A DNA stretch of 64,000 nucleotides from Skeletonema tropicum (GCA_037178625.1 JAWZXG010000036.1:1-64000); one strand, 5' to 3'. Positions 9,857 to 21,479 are shown, counted from the stretch's first letter. Numbers and translations are program-made. Notes: a model not told the origin generated them from the sequence alone.

Positions 9857-11425
9857 TTATGTGGCTCTCCCTTTCTCTACCCATTCATTGCACGTCATTT
9901 CAAGAGCATGCTGTAGTTCCATTCTTTCTAGAACACACCTTCCACTTACAAACTGCTGACGTTCCTCGGTTTGTGTTTGTTTCAGCTGCTTTTTCAATGC
10001 GCGGCTCTGTCGAATGTGCTGTATCATGTCCGGGTGCGGTTTCTTTTTTCGCTTAGGCTTTTCCTCTACTACGCCTTGGTTCTGTAACTCTAACTTTTCT
10101 TCAAGATCAATCTTTTCTTTGTCAATTGCGGCATTTGTAGTTCGAGTGTCAGCATTTTGTTTGGCTTCTAACTCCTCCAAACTTGCTAACAGCTGCTTCC
10201 GGAGGCCATCTTCTAACTGAGGATGTGAATGAATCTTGAACATTGCTGCGAGCGGTAGGTGATCTGTTGGAACTCGCTCGTTTGGCAATCCGGTCTTTGC
10301 ACTTTCAGCGTCGTCTTCCAAGGTTGACCAATATTTGATTGCTTCAAGTGTATTTGACGTGTATACAAAGTGATCTAATTTCCAAGGTATCAAAGATAGC
10401 TCAGCTGATTGAGTAGAGCTATCATTGCTTTCATCATGATCAAGAGCCATCCTGGTAGGTCCTGTCGTTGCCCTTTTCAAAACCCAGCAATTGTCATAGA
10501 CGTAATTTTCCACGTCGTCATACAAATTGTGCCATTGTTTCAAGTGATCTGAAGTAACAGAAGTCGGCGGTATTCGAAGAGCTGCTGCACATTCACGAAG
10601 TTTGTATTCCTCCATTTCACTTTTCGTGTTTGTGTCTTCTTCTTTTGGCGGTGTACTGTTGCTATTGTCGTCGGCATCGTTTGCAATGAATGCACTGACA
10701 CAAGAACCAATCGAAATCTCACAGTTATAGTCTCCAGCAATAATGAGTGGAAGTGTGTAGGGATGATGAGATGAGAACGATAACGTTTGTCCCAGACATT
10801 GTTGAATCTGCGCACACCTTCTTTCTTCTCTCGAAGCGTCTAGATGAATTGATGAGATGACAATCGATGCATCATCACTATCTGCAGGACGAAATGCTTG
10901 CGCAATACATGTATTTGTATGATCGTCTTCGCCACCACTTTGTTTATTGCAAGACACTGGCACCCATTTATTTGTCATGTAAAATATTCCATTTGTAACT
11001 GCAACATCAGCCCGTAGAACTCTTCGGTTGCGCTCCGCAATCTTGTCAAGCTTTTGCTGTGATGGAAGAATGACTTGGTACTTTGATAGAAGAGGCTTGA
11101 TCCACGCCGGAAGAACAAACGGCTGCGGTTTGTCACTGCAGCTACCTACATTCTCTTCATCATTGCCTCTCTCAAGCTGCAACTCTTGCACACAAATGAA
11201 ATCAGTGCCACAATTTTCCAGACATGTTAGCAGTTTGGGTAGACGAGTTTCATTAAGGAGCAAGTCATCGTCCTTGACCCATTCAAATGCGGCGAATGGC
11301 TGTATCTCTCCAGTGCGTTGATCGATTGGCCTTACGTAGAGGGGTGCAAGGAGATTGAAGCTGGAGACGCTGATGATATCGCTTGAGCTAGATACTAGCC
11401 GTGTGCCGTACTGAATCTTCGACAT
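9857..11425 (-). CDS. Endonuclease/exonuclease/phosphatase (EEP) family protein, CCR4/Angel-like
   Basis: A 522-residue Mg2+-dependent phosphodiesterase of the EEP fold. Visible motifs are the opening SFNLLAP, the metal-binding Glu in FICVQELQ, a His in SSIHLDASREERRCAQ, the GDYNCE catalytic loop, and a late DH pair in PTDHLPLAAMF. This order matches CCR4/nocturnin/Angel-type enzymes that remove poly(A) or phosphates from RNA or nucleotides; the exact substrate is not resolved. There is no leucine-rich repeat. A C-terminal extension of about 120 residues is a charged coiled coil with the basic patch KPKRKKKPHPD, possibly for RNA or nuclear targeting. No organelle leader is seen. One exon. Confidence 0.83.
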   Translation of the reverse strand: MSKIQYGTRLVSSSSDIISVSSFNLLAPLYVRPIDQRTGEIQPFAAFEWVKDDDLLLNETRLPKLLTCLENCGTDFICVQELQLERGNDEENVGSCSDKPQPFVLPAWIKPLLSKYQVILPSQQKLDKIAERNRRVLRADVAVTNGIFYMTNKWVPVSCNKQSGGEDDHTNTCIAQAFRPADSDDASIVISSIHLDASREERRCAQIQQCLGQTLSFSSHHPYTLPLIIAGDYNCEISIGSCVSAFIANDADDNSNSTPPKEEDTNTKSEMEEYKLRECAAALRIPPTSVTSDHLKQWHNLYDDVENYVYDNCWVLKRATTGPTRMALDHDESNDSSTQSAELSLIPWKLDHFVYTSNTLEAIKYWSTLEDDAESAKTGLPNERVPTDHLPLAAMFKIHSHPQLEDGLRKQLLASLEELEAKQNADTRTTNAAIDKEKIDLEEKLELQNQGVVEEKPKRKKKPHPDMIQHIRQSRALKKQLKQTQTEERQQFVSGRCVLERMELQHALEMTCNEWVEKGRAT

Positions 11426-11810
11426 GGTTGTAAATGCAAAAACCTTGAAACAAAAAAAGTGAAGAAGTATGGACGGAAGTGGACGGTGGAGGCGAGGAGA
11501 GGAGACCCTATTTCAGGTTCAGTAGGGCCCTGTTTCTGACCATTTCAGCATCCCTACCCTAAAAAGGCCTCAACGACCGGGTATTTATCCAGGAAGATAC
11601 CCCAGTCCGTCCGCCGTCCGAAAATTGCTCACCTCCACGCTCCAAGTATCAATTCACCTAGCCAAAACAGCACCGTAGTAGGACGGCATTTGAAGAGGTC
11701 TAGCAGCACTTGGTTCTACAATAATATAATATTATCATTGAGCAGTAGTAAGCAGAAGTAGAAGGCTCATTATTTGCGTTGATCGTTTTCAAAAAACAAA
11801 TCAAGAAACC
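11426..11810. other. Divergent promoter region between the EEP gene and eIF3e
   Basis: The two start codons are 385 bases apart on opposite strands. The eIF3e side is AT-rich (ATAATATAATATTATC near 11720-11740). No motif can be assigned with confidence. Confidence 0.45.
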
Positions 11811-13490
11811 ATGACAGCACCAACAGAGACACCGGCCACCGACGCCGCAGCCTACGATCTCACCTCCAACATCTCGCCATACCTCGACCTCCACATGATG
11901 TTCCCCCTCCTCGAGTACATCGACTCACTCATCTCCTCGGGTTCCATCTCCTACAACGCCATGGACGTCGCACAGGCTCGCTTGGAGCTTCTCAAGCCCA
12001 CTCACATGGTCGATTATGCAATGGACATTTATCGTGAGGTTCATGGGGCGGATGCGCAGATTCCTCAGGAGATGGAGGATCAGAAGGCTGGGGTGTTTCA
12101 AAAGTTGGAGGAGCTAAAGGATGGGCAGGCGGCGTTTGAGGAACTTTGTCGTAATGAGGAAGCTAGGGTGAGTAAAGATGATTTCTCTTGACCATTTTTG
12201 GTAGTCTATATTTAGTTTGTCGTCAAGCTCTCATGCACTTACTTTGTACTTTTGTGCTGTATTTCGAACAAATAATGTAAACAACAGGCAAACCTCGTCA
12301 GTAGCAATCAATGGAACGTACAATCGATCACATCCAATGCAAGCTACGGTATTACAGCTGAAACTATCGAAAACTATTACAAATTCGCCAAGTTCAACTT
12401 TGACTGTGGTGACTACCAACAAGGACGGGACATGATTGAGAATTATCTTTCCCTCTTTGCATCCCCTCCCAAGCAGCGCAAGGAGGATGCAGATGATGAG
12501 GATGACGAACTCGCGGGGGGCGATGACAGTAGGAACGCAGCGGAAGATGAGAAGACCGGAAACCCCAACATGTACTACCTCACCTCGGTCGACACGACTC
12601 TCCTTCAGGTCTTGTGGGGGAAACTTTCGTGTGAGATTCTTGTCGAAGACTGGGAAGAAGCTGCGGTTGCACTTGTGGCAGTTAAAACTGCAATTGAATC
12701 TCTTGCTTCGTCAAGCAAGCTCAGTCCACTTGATGCACTCCACCAGCGCACTTGGTTATTGCACTGGAGTTTATTTGTATTTTGGAACGATGCCTCTGGT
12801 AAAGGATTGGAAAGTATGGTGGATCTATTCACTTCGGAGAAGTACCTCCAGGCCATTACGACACATGCTCCTCACTTGCTCAGATATCTCACCGCGGCTG
12901 TCTTGTTGTGCAAACGTCGTGCGGCGAAAAAGGCTGGGAACAATTCGAATGCAGAGGGGAGGAGATTGTTGCGGGATTTGGTCAAGGTCATGAAACAATG
13001 TGAATACTCTGATCCTATCGTGGAATTTGTAGAGCAGTTATCAGTGAAGTTTGATTTCGAAGCTGCCCAGTCACAGCTAGCCTTGTGTGAGAAGGTGCTC
13101 TCGACGGACTTTTTCCTTTGCAAGCAGACAGAATTGTTCATGGAGGAAGCAAGGGTGTTTGTTTTTGAAAACTATTGCCGTATCCATCACAAAATCGATT
13201 TAACGACACTTGGTGAAAAACTTGCCATGGATCGTGATCGAGCGGAACGTTGGATTGTTGACTTGATTCGAAATGCCATGTTGGATGCTAAAATTGATTC
13301 AGAAGAGGGATGTGTTGTAATGGGAACTGGTAGCACAAGTGTGTACGAAAAGGTGATGGATAGAACAAAAGAGCTCACTGCGAGAAGTGGAGGATTAGTT
13401 GTGAATCTCCGTGGCTACATGAATGATGCCAAAAGAGAGAAGATCCGAAAGGAGAGAAAGGCCAGAGAAGCCATGGAGGCAGAATATTAA
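11811..13490 (+). CDS. EIF3E: Eukaryotic translation initiation factor 3 subunit E (INT6)
   Basis: Subunit e of the eIF3 complex, which recruits the 40S ribosome to mRNA. Exons 11811-12167 and 12288-13490 flank a 120-bp intron (GTGAGT ... AACAG) at a codon boundary, giving 519 residues. The N-terminus has the eIF3e signature YDLTSNISPYLDLHMMFPLLEYID, continued after the intron by YYKFAKFNFDCGDYQQG. The PCI domain follows (LFMEEARVFVFENYCRIHHKIDLTTLGEKLAMDRDRAERWIVDLIRNA), and the tail is Lys/Arg-rich. An acidic insert near residues 185-215 (EDADDEDDELAGGDD) makes it longer than the animal protein (about 445 aa). The intron supports eukaryotic nuclear origin. It is the last host gene before the transposon stack. 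Confidence 0.93.
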
Positions 13491-15316
13491 AGTTATAGGA
13501 GTATTACTGTTACTAACTAAAGAAAGAAAGAATAGAAGTACTGTGCGACTCTTGATCTTCTTAAAGTATCAATATAATTACATGAATATTCAGACGCAAA
13601 GGTCGTATGAGCTGGACCACAGCAATATCTTCTTCCTGCTCATGAATAACAATAAAATATAGAAATGAGCAGCTTATGGAAACAAGAAGACATAAGAACA
13701 GTTACGCATTAACATATGATGTAGAGAAATAGGAGTAACCAGCTTGGACATGTTTGGGCATGCTTGGACTTGCAAATAGTACTAGAGGGTCACGATTCAC
13801 GATAGGCTTGTCTACCCTTGATTCAATCATTATGATGTATCGTATCTATTGTCGTCAATAGTATGCGCATGAATCGCTGCTATTCATAGAAGTAGATGCA
13901 TTAGTTCTGCGCACTATGATTGCATACTTTCTTCCAACAACTCAGTCTTGCTGCACCAAGGCGTTGCTATCCACATCCGTCGACCAATTCGTACCCAGCA
14001 GGCCTCACAGGCGTCTTCGGGACCAACCCGAGTCCCTCCAGGTTTAAGTTCTCCTTTACTGACACTGGCGTCTCTCTAGAGAGACTAGCGGTACAATAAC
14101 TATATATGTAACAGAAATTTTTAAAGTACGTCTGGTGGGCCCTCAAGAGGCGACATTATCTATATATGCTAAGTATAACGAACATGTGCTGCAGTTAGAT
14201 AGATACTTAGATGGATAGATAGATTATTTTAGTCACTTCTCTCTTGCTGCTGTTACCTAGCTACCATAAGATCGGATGCAATTGGGTCTTGCGTAGCTAG
14301 GGTATCTGGGATTGCAGGGGAGGCAACAAAGCTGTGTAAACGTAAAAGACAAAGCTTTGATAAAGGATTGTGTGATTATTTTAGAGTTTGATTGGCCAAA
14401 GAGTGCATCTGTGCATTGTCCAGTGGTTACTGTGGCTGATGCGACTATGACGCACTTGACGTAATCATTATTCTATGTCACTCAAATACTATCGAGAGGT
14501 TTCCAACGAAATCGACTGACTCTTGTGAGTCCCGTCTAAGCTCACACTCCCTCTGAAACCGTCGTCAGTAGGATATTGAATAAATAAGTAAGTACTTACC
14601 TCTAGCTACAATACTGATGTACTCCTATTTACCAGATCGCACCTAATACCTAATCTAGGTATCCATCTAGAGTGTGCTAATGTAGCAAGTTAGCAAATCT
14701 TGGTAAAGTTTTGTAAAATCGAGTTTATTTTACCGAGACGCTGGCACGATTAAGTGACACTATGTAAATACTTAGTACTTAGTACTTACCATCATTACCT
14801 TCGGAATAACCTTTCTATTGAAGTTTATCGGACAGCTCGACTACCGAGAGGCTCTCCTCTCTCTAACCCCCAAGGAGGAATTGATTCTGGTGCGTGCGTC
14901 CCTCTGGAAATGTCTTTTCTGGTTAAAGTATTTAAGTATTGACTTGGTATTGAACAATTGTATCTTGGTGTCTCACACTCCTCATCGGTGGCATTCCGGA
15001 ACTTCGGATTGTGCGACGTGGGAGGTGCTGAGAGGAACACAGCTGCTTTGACACCGTACTTTAGTACTCTGGCAGATAAATGTATTTAGGCTAGTTCATT
15101 TGTGAATTTTATGATTCTCGTTGACACGTTGATACATAACTAGTCTTGATTTAGAGGTACAGAAACGGCTTAAGCTTCAGGTCTCAACCCATCCACAACT
15201 AGGGTGCACCGTGTGCGAGGAAAAGAGAAGAGATAAAGCAGTTGTACATAGGCGCAGCACGCAGCCGAGGCTGAACAGTGAGCAGCAACCTCAGGAAGGC
15301 ACAGGTATCTTGATTT
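13491..15316. other. Gene-poor host DNA left of the transposon stack
   Basis: No coding region is supported over 1.8 kb. It contains a GATA/GATAGATT-type microsatellite near 14198-14226 and short CTTAGTACTTAGTACTTACC-like repeats near 14770. A stretch of about 70 bp at 13838-13905 resembles the satellite unit found at 49440-50276 on the other side of the stack (shared core ATCGTATCTATTGTCGTC, GCGCATGA and AGAAG..GATGC). The last five bases, GATTT (15312-15316), are the left target-site copy of element C1. Confidence 0.55.
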
Positions 15317-15510
15317 TGTTGAAACAATACCGAAGCAGACAATAAACCCAACCCCAGCATGAACCGTAATATCTTTATACAGTAGATATTATTTTAATTA
15401 TGGTCATTGTCTGGTCATTGTCTTCATTCTTCCTCATGGTCAAAACACGACGTGTCGAAGTGTTGTTGAAGGAACTTCAACTTAGTTCCTAAAATGTATA
15501 TTTCTTAACA
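15317..15510 (-). repeat. C1 3' LTR (complete, 194 bp)
   Basis: Starts TGTTGAAAC on the plus strand after the GATTT target duplication and ends CTTAACA. The 120 bases at 15391-15510 recur without visible change at 47892-48011. On the minus strand it follows the pol stop codon by about 23 bases, a stretch that includes a short purine-rich run. Confidence 0.88.
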
Positions 15511-15533
15511 CACTCCTGTGATGTCATGGTGGT

Positions 15534-17750
15534 TTACTCGCCCATAGACATCAGTAACTCCAATGCGTCTAGGAATTCCTGGTTGAGTATCTTTCTCCTG
15601 TCTGGTAGTAGTTCGATTGGTGTATCTAGTATCTCTTTTTCATCAGAGTAGTTCACCGCCACGTTCATCAAGGCAGCCCTCATTTTGTAGAATTTGCTTC
15701 CCTGTAGTGGTTTAGTGTTGATATCTGCCCACATATCGTCAGTCGGACAATATTCTATCTCCAGATCACCTTGGTCTATTTTGTCCTTCACTAGAAAGTA
15801 TCGTGCTTTGATGTGTTTTGTTCGCTTTGAGCTCGACATTCGCCCATTCTTCTCCATTAGAATTGCTGACTTGTTGTCCTGCATCAGGATGTTGTGCTCA
15901 ACATTGTAGCCCAATGATTCAAGGAAGTATTTACACCACAAAATTGTTGGTAGTAGGTCGTACACACCCACCAGCTCGCCTTCGGTACTACTTCGTACGT
16001 TCAGCTTCTGTTTCCCGGACATGCTTACTATAGCTCCTTTCCCCATCGACATCATGCCACCGTTATGTCCCTTACAGTCATTGTGTGTCATGTATGATGC
16101 GTCGACCCACCATCTTATCACGTTCAGCGAGTCCACGCTCAATGTCAGTTTCATGTATTTGGTTCCGTTTAAGTACTTCAACACTCTGAGTAGTTTCTTC
16201 CAGTCATCTTCGTCAGGTTCCTTCACTCGAGTTGTTAGGAAGGCCACTGCTGTTTGTATGTCTCGACGCGCCCTGCACGACAAGAACAAAAGCTGTGCCA
16301 CGGTGTGGTGGAACTGTCTCGCCTGTTCCTCTGGTAGAAGCTTACGCTCGTCATCATCTCTAACTTTGAATAGGTTTTCCCCGGCCGGTGTAGCTGCCGT
16401 ACCTGTTATACTTTCCGGGAACGCCTCAAAGATTTTGTATAGATATTTGATCATGGATACGCGTGCAACTCCCTTCTTACTGAAGTCTAGGTCCATCCCA
16501 AGGTAGTCATGTATCTTGCCTCGACGCACCGTGAGCTTCTCCCCATATATACTAGCCAGGTACTCCGCGAATAGTGTGATTTCAAATGGATCCTTGTGCG
16601 ATACTTTAAGATCATCGACGTGCCATGTTACCGTCATCTGTTCCCCTGATTCAGTTGTTTTTGTTGCAACACAAGGGTCATAGTCAGATACTTTGAAACC
16701 GTATGCTTCTAGATCTTTCACAAGCTTCTTGTAGAAAAGTAAAGCCGATCGTAACAGGCCATATAGTGCTTTGTTGATCTTCACGTAAAGGACTGGTTTT
16801 CCGTTCTCCATGGTAACGTACTTCCTGTACAGTGTTGGATCCACAAGAACCATTAGTTCTGCCATTTTCCCTTTCAGTATCATGTGTACGTGTTCATCTG
16901 TTAAAGTCGATAAATATGCCCCTGGAATATCCATTGTTGCGACGTCTCGTCCTTCATGAGCTTCAATGGCTGTTGTCATCATCATGCCTTCTAATGTTGC
17001 AGTTGGTGAGGTTGCATCTTCCTTAGATATATCTTTCCGTTGTTGACTACCGTTTGCTACCCCCCTTCCTTTGATGGTTCCATCTCTTTTCTCAGTCAAA
17101 AACATTAATGCCGCTAGTGCCTTTTGCCGTTCCTCTTCGGATAGGTCAGTAGCTTTGACTGGTAGGAATGCTACTAAATCGTGTAGTTGTTTTAGCTCTT
17201 TCGACACGGCCTTCTCGCCTCTTTCACCGAATTTCTTCAGACCGACATGCATCATAAATTGTTGTGCGAGTATTACTCCCAGTATGTGATCGTCTGCATC
17301 TTCCTCCGACATCGGCGTAACTTCCATCTCCGCCATGTTCACATTTACCGTACCATTTGTTGTATTTACGTTCACCACACCATCTTCGTATCTTTTCCCG
17401 GTCATACTCGGTTCGTAGTTACTAGGTGCCTTACGTACACGGATTGGTCTCCTCGCCTCAGCCATTTCCGAAGTTCTTGTCTGTAGAGTCTGTTGTAGTG
17501 CTCGTCTTTCCTCTCCTAGGCTTGTATCCTCCTCTGTTGTATCATCCTCTAGTTCCGGTTGTGGATCATACCATTCTTCATCAGCATTTTCGACAGGTTG
17601 TTGTAGCACTCCTGTATTTTGATCGTCATCACCATTCTCATCAGTATGCACTCCTGTGCTCTCATCGTCGTCTTCGGCTTCATTTTCGGCCTCGTCGTCC
17701 GTCACAGCAATAACATCATAGTAGTTGTCGTGATTCACTCCTGTAGTCTG
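15534..17750 (-). pseudogene. C1 reverse transcriptase-RNase H, 3' part of pol interrupted by element G
   Basis: About 735 residues of Copia Pol. After an acidic linker the RT palm shows VATMDIPGAYLS and KALYGLLRSALLFYKKLV, and the catalytic box is HVDDL. RNase H follows with its three acidic sites (RWWVDAS, RSSTEGELVG, MQDNKSAIL) and the Copia C-terminal THIKARYF and ADINTKPLQG. The frame is open across the target duplication: residues before the insertion in 47083-47891 and after it here join in the same frame. It has no start of its own and depends on the missing 5' half, so it is a broken gene. Confidence 0.88.
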
Positions 17751-18045
17751 TGTCAGCGGCGGTAGCTGATACGGTGAGTTGAAAGAATAATTTGGTTGTT
17801 ATGAAAATTATGCTAGTCTGCGTTAAGAGTGATCGATGCAGCTTCCGGAAGAAGATGGCTGAAGGAAGACACGTCATCGATTGATTACGTCAGTAATGAG
17901 ATCCTGTGGCTCTCATACGTTATCTGTTACTTAACGTGGAAGGAAGGACAGACAATGACTTAGCGAGCCATTGGCGAGCTGGACCGTGTGCTAGGCTACA
18001 GGAAACGGGATTGGTATCTGGCTAATGTAGCCAGTGCCTATGACA
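17751..18045 (-). repeat. G 3' LTR (295 bp) with adjoining polypurine tract
   Basis: Begins TGTCAGCGG and ends CCTATGACA. On the minus strand the bases just before it, TTGGGGGCGAG (18046-18056), are a purine-rich second-strand primer, which fixes the minus orientation. The copy at 46788-47082 shows no difference by eye. Confidence 0.93.
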
Positions 18046-18262
18046 CTCGCCCCCAAGTGTCGGGATCAAAGGGGAGAACACAAGGAGAAAACCACGTGGG
18101 AGAAAACTCTTTGAGGAGTGACGGTCGGGGACTTTGTCCACGCACGGTGAGCTCTGGTAAAAAGACTTGTTGAAAAAAAACGTACTTGATACGTGCGGTA
18201 CACTTGGCCTTGAAGATATATTCTATGTGATGTTTAATTTATATTGTACACGCCCCCCTGCT

Positions 18263-19270
18263 CTATGATTCTTCATTTTTATCGAAGTATGGGGTTATTC
18301 TTCTAATGTTAATTCGTTCACTGATTGAACCCTTTTGTATCCTGACAGTTCCATTCGTGTAGACTTCCGTAACAGCATAAGGTCCTTTGTTCCGGTCGTC
18401 GGCTTTAGGAAGCCGCTCACCATTAATATCCTTAATGATGAGACACTTACTACCAATTTTATAATCATACGGTAGACGTCTCGAGTTTTCTCGGGCGTTG
18501 TCACTGTCCACTTGCATTTGTCGTCGACGGCCGATGTCAGCCCAGTCTGCCACATAAGGGATGTCGAATAACATGTCCCTACCGAATATAGCAGCACCAG
18601 GTGACGACTTGAGCACTGTGTGATGGGTCGCTCGGATTGCCCACGCTGTGTTGGTGATCCAATCGTCTATTTGAGCGTCAGTTACCTCATCGAGGTCATT
18701 GAGACCTGAGGTGCGCAACATGCTGTTGACGACACCGTGCACCCGCTCTAGAATAGCGTTTGCTTGAGGGTTTCTGCTGGAGGTCGGCTTTCTACCAATA
18801 GTGTAAGTTTTGCATAACTCGGCGAGGTGAAGTTTGAATTCACCTCCATTATCACACGTCACGTATCGTGGACGAGGATAACGACTCAACCAGCATTTGT
18901 TAAAGAGACGCGATATTGTCTCAGATGATTTGTCGATGATCTCTGATTTTATCATTTTGTCTTCTTTCTTGTCGTATTTGTCGACGATTTTAGTTGGCAA
19001 TTCGACGATCTCAAACCATCCCGTGGCCGGATCGATCATAGTCATGCACATGAAATCCATGCAAGTACCGGCTTTGTCCTCAATCTCAATTGGTCCAATG
19101 AGATCGACGCAGACGGTGTGCCATGGTCTAACGATTGCATCTTTCGGCGGAAGATGGCCATATTTTCGCTTGCGCGACTTGCCCTTCTGACATTTATCGC
19201 AGGTTTTGACCAGCCGTTTTGTTTGAGCACTCATTCCGTGCCAATACATTACTGCGGAAATTGTTTCCAT
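18263..19270 (-). pseudogene. G integrase, separated from the rest of pol by element A
   Basis: Retroviral-type integrase. The end of the HHCC zinc finger (CDKCQKGK) is followed by the catalytic core with VCVDLIGPIE (first Asp), VTCDNGGEF (second Asp) and NPQANAILERVHGVVN (Glu), then a C-terminal basic region. The region between the core motifs holds a Lys/Asp-rich insert. The first codons of the finger are lost: the fragment starts at METISAVMYWHGM while the partner at 42498 ends at YHTYLQH. In Gypsy integrases a short HPG..R segment normally lies between. It is about 335 aa and the stop is normal. Confidence 0.9.
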
Positions 19271-19515
19271 TGACACAGGAAATGATATTTCGTGTATTTA
19301 CGGATTCTTACAGTTATGGTATGTTAGGGGTAACATACGGTCTATGTAGATAGAGATTGCGTTAGGAGCGATTCCATCGTTCTTCTCACAATAAAGGAAA
19401 GAAAAATAAACATAAAGACGTCGTTTGTCGACAACGTGCTGTCTTCTCCGTAGAAGAACACAACCTGCTATTACTACGCAACTCTCTTGTCCTGTATCAT
19501 CTACAGTGATTTAGA
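19271..19515 (+). repeat. A 5' LTR (245 bp)
   Basis: Starts TGACACAGG and ends GTGATTTAGA, by comparison with the copy at 42253-42497. The beginning is shared with the LTRs of B (TGACACAGGA), so A and B are related families whose LTR bodies have diverged. Confidence 0.9.
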
Positions 19516-19529
19516 GATTAACAGTCTCG
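19516..19529 (+). promoter_or_regulatory. A primer-binding site candidate, matching a tRNA-Asn anticodon arm
   Basis: GATTAACAGTCTCG directly follows the LTR. Its reverse complement, CGAGACTGTTAATC, has the layout of a tRNA-Asn(GUU) anticodon arm (loop CTGTTAA). The same bases follow the 5' LTR of B. Priming from an anticodon-arm half-tRNA is known for Drosophila copia and Ty5, which use initiator tRNA-Met. Confidence 0.55.
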
Positions 19530-19801
19530 TTTGTTCTGTCTTTCAACCAATTTGGCTGATTTACTGAGCACCGGTACTTCATCGAGTAAGCAAAGTGAGC
19601 AACGCTGTTCCTTTCTACTCGTCTGTTATTGTCGTCGCCAACCCGGACGACCGGGAGTTTGGAAAAAGATCTACCCATCTAGTCAACTATATGAGTAGAT
19701 AGAGCTTCACGAGTGAGCCATTAAACCGGCCACAGACCTGTCGCGGACGTGAATCCACCCTAGAGGAACGATCCTCAACTGTAACTTATCAACTATGAAA
19801 T

Positions 19802-20878
19802 GGGGCGCGCTGCAATTGTGTTTGCATGTTGTGTGTGGTGTGTAGTGTGGCGCGGGCCCTCGGGGCCTGTTATGTTACTGTTTTTGTCTGAGTCTTTACA
19901 AAGATACCTGTCTATAAAGTTGCTCTGCAATGCTTTGGTGTGGTTAATTGGCCAGGGGTTCGATTCCCACTCAATTTATATATTAAATTTGCCCTTTGCT
20001 GTAAGGTTGATCTCTTAGTGTAGCTGGTATACCCCTACCGCTTTGTGTGTGGGGTCAAGGGTTCGATTCCCGGATGTGTACATTCTTTTCTTTGTTTCTG
20101 TCAAGCCACGAAAATAAAATTGTCTTCATGACAGATTTATTTCAAGCACTGAAAAAAGAGAGAGAAGATAAGGCTTATCAGCTGCCATCCTGTGGTTTCT
20201 TTGTTTCTGTCAAGTCAAGGATTCGATTCTTTGTGATTTCTTTGAGGGGATGCAAATCCAGAGATACACATCTTCAAAAATAAAATTGTCCCCTTGTCAA
20301 ATTTACTTTGTTTCAGTGGAAATCTAGTCTCTTCCCTCACTAAAAAATTACTTTCACCCAAGCAAGACCAACAAAAATAAAATTGTCTTCATCACAGATT
20401 TATTTCAAACACTGAAAAGAGAGAAGACAAGGCCTTTTCAGTTGCCACCTACCCAACTACTTCTCTTAGCGTTTTCTATAAGATGATCAGTGAAGGGAAA
20501 CAAAAAGGAGAGAAAATCTCGTGATGAAGAAACATGTCACCTATAATGACAATGTACTTGTATTTCTTTCTGTGATTGACGGTATCCTCGACAGATATAG
20601 CCAATCAATTTCTGTAAAAAGCGCGTTTAAGCCAGGTACTTCTCGCTTTCTACGTAGGAACAAGTACAAATCCTACAGCGGTATGGGTCTACAGAGCCTC
20701 TACGTGTCCCACAGGTAAACTTTCTCACTAAATAGCTACTATACTGATTCCACCGTTAATCCTGTAGAAAAATTTTGGATGAATTTGGATGAATTTGTGA
20801 CCATAAGGGGTTGGGCACCTCCCGGCCCCGTTATCGACACTTCACTGCGCTTGTTTCGACCCGGGGCCCCGAGGGCCG
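19802..20878. mobile_element. T-small: non-autonomous relative of T-large (about 1.08 kb)
   Basis: Left end GGGGCGCGC and subterminal GGCCCTCGGGGCC (19855-19867), right-end GGCCCCGAGGGCC (20865-20877), all as in T-large. It also shares the left subterminal repeat with TATAAAGTTGCTCTGCAATG (about 19911-19931) and about 250 bp of right end with TACTTCTCGCTTTCTACGTAGGAAC-like sequence and CTCTACGTGTCCC (20630-20720). It has no long ORF. The middle contains two imperfect direct repeats of about 85 bp (20109-20195, 20373-20455) and two tRNA B-box-like strings. It lies in the untranslated leader of A, between the primer site and gag. ATG may be the target duplication (19800-19802 and 20879-20881). 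Confidence 0.8.
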
Positions 20879-20995
20879 ATGAGGGCTCTAATCACTAACG
20901 TAGTGTTATTGCTGCTCTTGTTGACAGTTCAAAACCTAGTTGCAGTCTCATCATCATCATCCCCCGTCCTACCTGTCGTCGAATTAGATACAACG

Positions 20996-21191
20996 ATGTC
21001 GTCTTATTCACCGAACAAGGAGATCCTACGGAAGAGATTTATTCACCTCAAGAATGAGTGGTTTCAACGCCACACTTACATTCTCAGCGTCTTCGTAAAA
21101 GGAGGTATCAAGAGTTGGTACGATTACGTCGCTTTCATTGAGAATCTGGACGAAGTTAACTCTGTTAAGAATCGGAACGACTCATATCAAG
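20996..21191 (+). pseudogene. A gag N-terminus, interrupted by B
   Basis: Begins MSSYSPNKEILRKRF and aligns with the start of B gag (KEWFDNEHFFLSILVKEGIKTWYDYV in B against the NEWFQRHTYILSVFVKGGIKSWYDYV-like stretch here). An earlier in-frame ATG at 20879 lies at the T-small border, and the intervening codons correspond to untranslated leader in B, so I choose 20996. Frame continues at 37302 after B and one TCAAG copy are skipped. Confidence 0.8.
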
Positions 21192-21479
21192 TGACACAGG
21201 ATGCGATATTTCGCGTATGTACGGATTCTATACAGTTATGTTATGGTAGGGTATCTAAGATACATTGTATGTAAGAGGTTGCGCTTTGAGAGGCTTTTGA
21301 AGCAAATCACGCTTGATCTCATAGAGAGGAAAAGAAATAAAATAAACAACAGTCAATTGACGCATCGGAACGATTTCTGAGGAGAAATCTGGAGCAATCC
21401 ACTTCCTTGTTGGAGAGATCTGACAGAACCGCTATTACTACGCAACCCTCTTACTGCTGCAAGTCTGCGCAAGTTAAGA
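21192..21479 (+). repeat. B 5' LTR (288 bp)
   Basis: TGACACAGGATGCGATATTT to GCGCAAGTTAAGA. The end was fixed by the TCAAG duplication found after the matching copy at 37009-37296. The terminus AGA instead of CA is unusual. Confidence 0.9.

Noticed and set aside
20000..20080. Functional tRNA gene
   Set aside because: The T-stem has only three pairs, the anticodon loop is too long and no acceptor stem forms.
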